A DNA stretch of 10,284 bases from an uncultured Candidatus Melainabacteria bacterium (GTDB taxonomy: Bacteria; Cyanobacteriota; Vampirovibrionia; Gastranaerophilales; Gastranaerophilaceae). The notes under the pieces are model-generated. The model was not told the DNA's origin, did no database searches, and worked only from the letters and a program-made list of their open reading frames with translations. Shown in pieces: positions 9,742 to 10,284 of this stretch. Position numbers and translations under genes: made by a program. The stretch covers positions 1 to 10,284 of the forward strand of contig CALEJY010000225.1 of assembly GCA_937898445.1 (NCBI GenBank). Direction: 5' to 3'. Positions within the stretch are counted from its first letter, which is position 1. Every line of letters starts with the position of its first letter.

Positions 9742-10284
9742 TTGATAGTTTTCTTTATCATTTGTAATGAAGAATAACTAAGCTTACCTCCATTTTTAAG
9801 TAATGGATTGTTTTTTCTTAACTGTGCTAAATAATCAAATTGCGCCTATATTGCTTCAGATTCTAATTTTTGTTGATCTTCATAATATTTCCATTGTAAA
9901 TCTTTTATTTTTTGTAAATAATCTTTATACCAATCAGTATTAGTATATAAAGCATCTTCTCCATTTATCTTCCTATAATTGGCTTTATTATTTTCAAATT
10001 CATTAGATACTCTTTGCATTTCAAATTTAAAATCATTTTCTAATTTTTTTCTTTTAATATCCCAAGGACGCTAAAATTGTTCATTAGATAAAGTTAATTT
10101 GGTAGCCTTATATCTTTTTTCTTCATTTCGTTTATCTGCTTCAGCCAATGCCTGTTTTTGTCTTAATTCAGCCTCTTTGGTAGCAATTAATGAATTACTA
10201 GAATCTAAATTAGTTTTTTGTCTATTGGCTTCAATTTCTGCTGTTTTTGCTATTGCGTTATTTATTTCTTTAATGTTATTAGTA
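9738..10284 (-). CDS. C-terminal part of a charged coiled-coil phage protein (start outside window)
   Basis: The last 181 codons of a minus-strand gene are present, ending in TGA at 9740-9738. Two in-frame TAG codons occur, at 10071-10073 and 9846-9848, both in positions suited to glutamine (EQFQRPW and AIQAQFDYL). The sequence is dominated by Ala, Glu, Lys, Gln and Arg with heptad-like runs such as ATKEAELRQKQALAEADKR and KIKDLQWKYYEDQQKLESEA, so a long coiled coil is likely. It ends in a glycine-containing basic tail with LLKNGGKLSYSS and TIK. The TGA overlaps the ATG of the next gene by four bases. I do not recognise a family; late phage proteins of this shape include internal virion and tail-associated coiled-coil proteins. 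The N-terminal domain, which might identify it, is missing. Confidence 0.82.

Noticed and set aside
9787..9791. Minus-strand GGAGG as ribosome-binding site for the 642-residue gene
   Set aside because: It is about 45 bases before the ATG, far too distant, and encodes part of the upstream protein (NGGK).
1..10284. Intron or intein insertion, both reported in some crAss-like genomes
   Set aside because: The three frames are continuous and no homing-endonuclease or splicing-block motif interrupts them.

Overview
The window looks like part of the late (virion-protein) gene block of a gut bacteriophage that reads TAG as an amino acid, almost certainly glutamine (genetic code 15). The best match from memory is a crAss-like phage of Bacteroidales; a Lak-type megaphage is the main alternative. 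The reasons are strong A+T richness (about 28 % G+C in the line I counted), every gene on the minus strand, no intergenic DNA, giant open frames broken only by TAG, and protein sequence patterns that resemble the large uncharacterised virion proteins of crAss-like phages. Under the standard code the window looks like fragments. With TAG read through it resolves into three genes that together cover every base.

In order of transcription (right to left): (1) 10284-9738, the C-terminal 181 residues of a charged, coiled-coil protein that starts outside the window; (2) 9741-7813, a complete 642-residue protein of unknown function; (3) 7816-1, at least 2605 residues of a giant protein whose C-terminus lies beyond base 1. 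Each junction is a 4-base ATGA overlap, in which the TGA stop of one gene shares bases with the ATG of the next. I saw no promoter, terminator, tRNA or mobile element.

The giant protein is modular: an N-terminal region with three glycine/alanine-rich hydrophobic stretches (residues about 265-645), a long helical and coiled-coil region (about 650-1590), a superfamily 1 helicase core with Walker A, motif Ia, Walker B, GDxxQ, motif V and motif VI all visible (about 1595-1925), a Gln/Thr/Pro-rich linker full of TAG codons (about 1955-2025) followed by an acidic stretch, and an unrecognised C-terminal region (about 2065-2605). I infer that the three genes make virion-associated proteins, possibly cargo injected with the DNA, and that the helicase could act on phage DNA during or just after entry. 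That role is not shown by the sequence. By hand count there are 67 in-frame TAG codons in the giant gene, 13 in the middle gene and 2 in the partial upstream gene; the two stops visible in the window are both TGA.
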